Below, one piece after another: positions 27,771 through 29,459 of a stretch of 29,459 bases of DNA. Under the pieces are notes generated by a model. That model worked only from the letters and a program-made list of their open reading frames with translations, was not told the DNA's origin and did not search any database. This DNA is from a virus. The stretch's first letter is position 1; each line of letters opens with the position of its first letter. A program made the position numbers and the translations under genes. The DNA lies in the IMG/VR virus record IMGVR_UViG_3300046003_000825, positions 1 to 29,459 of that record; one strand, written 5' to 3'.

Positions 27771-29306
27771 CTACCCGCCAACCTCGCATCCAGCAAGCGA
27801 AGACCCAGTTTCCTCCACCGGACCTATCTCATCCTCCATCCTTTCAAGCAAGCTCCTTCCATCCTCACCCAACGCTTTCAGGTACTCATCCATCCGCTTC
27901 CCGCCACCACCGCAAAACGCCAGCACCATAGCATCCGCCCGATCCGGACTATTCACCCCGCGGGATCGTAACTCGTCCTTACCCTCCAGCGTCAGCTTCC
28001 CCTTACCATTAGTCCGTACCTTCCTACTCACGAACTGCTGCAATAGAATCTCGTCCGTTCCCACAGGCCCCAGATTCACCTTCGCTTCCTCCACCATCCG
28101 CCCAAACTCGATCCACATCTCCGCCGCCCTATTCACGAACTGATCATCCCGAATGGCCCGCTCACCAAAGTTAACCCGCCGCACATCCCAACCCTCGGAG
28201 CGGAGGGCATCACACATCACAACCCCCATACCGCCCACATCCGCATAGATATCCGCCGCCTTCAGATTCCACTTCCTGAACTCCGCTATGAACCTACCCA
28301 CACTGGCCATCGTGTCCTTATCCCGCCACCGGACCAGCCCCTTAACCGTATTACCTTGGCGTATGACGAGGACACTCTCATCACCACCAGCCGAGAAGTC
28401 ACAACCCGCGGTCAATGGCTGACCCTCCGTATCCTCCTTAGGTGGGCCACTAACCACCCTCTGCCAATCGATCGTCTTTACCGCCGTCAAACTCCCATCG
28501 TCCTCCATGAACTCCGCGTAGATCATCGATCTCACAAGCGGATGACCCTCGCCCCATCTGGCGAACTGATCATCAATCCACTCCTTCCGGATATGCGGAC
28601 AATCGAAAGCCGTCACCGTAAAGGTATTCCACTTCCCATCGTTCCGCCGGAACACATCGTAGAAATAGCCGGAGGAGCCCCCGGGGCTACTCATCAACAG
28701 AGTCCGCGTTGGCTGGCACCGTTCCATCGACTGGAATATACCGTCCGGTACCGCCTTCGCCTCATCCACAATATACAGCAAATCATTGCTCGGACCCTGC
28801 ACATGCCAGCCCTCCGCCTTCTCAGGATTGCTCGCGCTGAACCCTATGCATCTACTCACCAGCTCCTGACCATCCACCTTCTTCGGGTACACATACCGGA
28901 TCTCTCCATCCTTGATCGAGAATCCATTCTCCTCGCCACCCAATCCATTGATCATCTTCCGAAGATGCGGCCACAGAGCATCGGCCACCTGTCGGTACAC
29001 ACCAGCCGTACATACCACCAAGCTCCCAGGCCAGCGGAGCATGTGCCAGACAACCGCGCTCGCGGCTACCATGCTTGTCTTGCCAGAACCATTCGCGGCC
29101 TTGAGTGCTACCTTGGAATGCTTCTCGTTCAACGCTCCCAGCACCTTCTCCTGCCAAGGATAGGTGTCGCGAAGCCCCAACATCATCTTAGGGAAGTTGG
29201 CCAAATGTTGTGCCTCCTCCAGGAGCTTACGCTGCTTCCATGCAGGGATATGCGAACCCATTCCTAGTGAAGGGGATTTCTTCCGTTTAATTTGCTTGAC
29301 ACTCAT
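27771..29306 (-). CDS. terL: Terminase large subunit, 511 aa
   Basis: The ATPase and nuclease parts of a packaging motor are both present. The Walker A motif is AANGSGKTSM at 70-79, Walker B is LLYIVDEAK at 176-184 and a coupling motif SSPGG lies at 206-210. The RNase H-like nuclease carries GCDFSAGGDES with Asp303, IYADVGGMG with Asp356, and SPDRADAMVLAF at 453-464 with Asp455 and Asp458. The protein cuts and translocates DNA into the head through the portal encoded directly downstream. No small subunit is seen in the window, although the end of an upstream gene may be visible. The ATG at 29306 follows a G-poor leader (CCACCCAACCCAATTTT) with no Shine-Dalgarno sequence. Confidence 0.97.
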   Translation of the reverse strand: MSVKQIKRKKSPSLGMGSHIPAWKQRKLLEEAQHLANFPKMMLGLRDTYPWQEKVLGALNEKHSKVALKAANGSGKTSMVAASAVVWHMLRWPGSLVVCTAGVYRQVADALWPHLRKMINGLGGEENGFSIKDGEIRYVYPKKVDGQELVSRCIGFSASNPEKAEGWHVQGPSNDLLYIVDEAKAVPDGIFQSMERCQPTRTLLMSSPGGSSGYFYDVFRRNDGKWNTFTVTAFDCPHIRKEWIDDQFARWGEGHPLVRSMIYAEFMEDDGSLTAVKTIDWQRVVSGPPKEDTEGQPLTAGCDFSAGGDESVLVIRQGNTVKGLVRWRDKDTMASVGRFIAEFRKWNLKAADIYADVGGMGVVMCDALRSEGWDVRRVNFGERAIRDDQFVNRAAEMWIEFGRMVEEAKVNLGPVGTDEILLQQFVSRKVRTNGKGKLTLEGKDELRSRGVNSPDRADAMVLAFCGGGGKRMDEYLKALGEDGRSLLERMEDEIGPVEETGSSLAGCEVGG

Positions 29307-29312
29307 AAAATT

Positions 29313-29333
29313 GGGTTGGGTGGGGATGGGGGG
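29313..29333 (+). other. Plus-strand G-quadruplex-type sequence
   Basis: Four G-runs of three or more (GGG, GGG, GGGG, GGGGGG) are separated by loops of 2, 1 and 2 bases, a textbook high-stability G4 motif. It lies 6 bases upstream of the terminase start; on the coding strand the same stretch is a C-run leader. Confidence 0.75.
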
Positions 29334-29345
29334 TATAAGGTATCA

Positions 29346-29377
29346 CCCACCCCCCTCCTGGGTGGTCCCCCGCCCCC
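29346..29377 (-). other. Minus-strand G-quadruplex-type sequence
   Basis: On the coding strand four G-runs of lengths 5, 5, 6 and 3 are separated by loops of 1, 11 and 1 bases. The long loop contains CACCC, which can pair with GGGTG on the other side, so a simple hairpin is an alternative fold. The rest of 29307-29459 holds no convincing gene apart from the possible end noted separately. Confidence 0.6.
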
Positions 29378-29430
29378 GTTGTCCTATTACCATATCCGCC
29401 ATCCGTATACCGCTATTGCTATTGCTTATC

Positions 29431-29459
29431 CTATTTAGATTGCCCGCCAAAAGCTCCTA
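29431..29459 (-). CDS. Possible last codons of an upstream gene
   Basis: One minus-strand frame is open from the window edge and reads GAFGGQSK before a TAG stop at 29431. The other two frames close almost immediately. If real, it is the C-terminus of the gene before TerL, where a small terminase subunit would be expected. Eight residues are too few to identify anything. Confidence 0.25.

Noticed and set aside
28356-29267. Long plus-strand frame of 303 codons
   Set aside because: It lies wholly within terL on the opposite strand, has no start signal or recognisable domain, and reflects codon bias of the real gene.

Overview
The window is one contiguous piece of a tailed-phage genome. Every convincing gene lies on the minus strand, so transcription runs from high to low coordinates. 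Genes are almost end to end, and most junctions are 4-base start/stop overlaps or gaps of a few bases. The module order, an N4-gp56-type major capsid protein, a tail made of an adaptor and a nozzle-like protein, and a 1443-residue internal protein resembling ejection proteins together suggest a short-tailed (podovirus-like) phage. I see no integrase, tRNA, CRISPR array or insertion sequence, and the genome is cut at both ends of the window. The host cannot be named. Many genes lack a Shine-Dalgarno (SD) sequence and instead follow a G-poor A/C-rich leader ending in AATATG, a style that would fit hosts such as Bacteroidota or Verrucomicrobiota (inference only).

Reading the minus strand from its 5' end, the first element (29.46-29.31 kb) is a gene-free stretch with two back-to-back G-quadruplex-type sequences. 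The packaging and head module follows (29.3-21.5 kb): terminase large subunit, portal, four small head-region proteins, a scaffold-like coiled-coil protein, the major capsid protein and four small downstream proteins. Next come a tail fibre, two tandem paralogues, a compact lysis-like cassette (two small membrane proteins and an out-of-frame overlapping pair that ends in a lipoprotein-like gene), and a second fibre (21.5-18.1 kb). The tail and ejection module (18.1-6.9 kb) holds an adaptor, a nozzle/stabilisation-like protein, a small acetyltransferase-like protein, and four large proteins that are probably carried inside the virion.

A probable control point lies at 6.7-6.94 kb, where a small helix-turn-helix gene has a promoter-like sequence in front of it. 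A recombination and replication cassette follows (6.7-2.9 kb): RecT-like annealing protein, RecE/PD-(D/E)XK exonuclease, DUF669-like protein, SF2 helicase, a 45-residue membrane protein, and a RuvC-like resolvase. After the resolvase, eight very small genes are joined by an unbroken chain of 4-base overlaps (2.95-1.2 kb). Two unrecognised mid-sized genes and a truncated HTH-like gene close the window (1.2 kb to base 1).

The genes work together as follows. TerL, portal, scaffold and capsid proteins build and fill the head. Adaptor, nozzle, fibres and the large internal proteins make the tail and deliver DNA. The small membrane proteins probably lyse the cell. The recombination cassette provides end resection, strand annealing, unwinding and junction cleavage. 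No endolysin, DNA polymerase, small terminase or head protease was recognised; these may lie outside the window or be too diverged to see.
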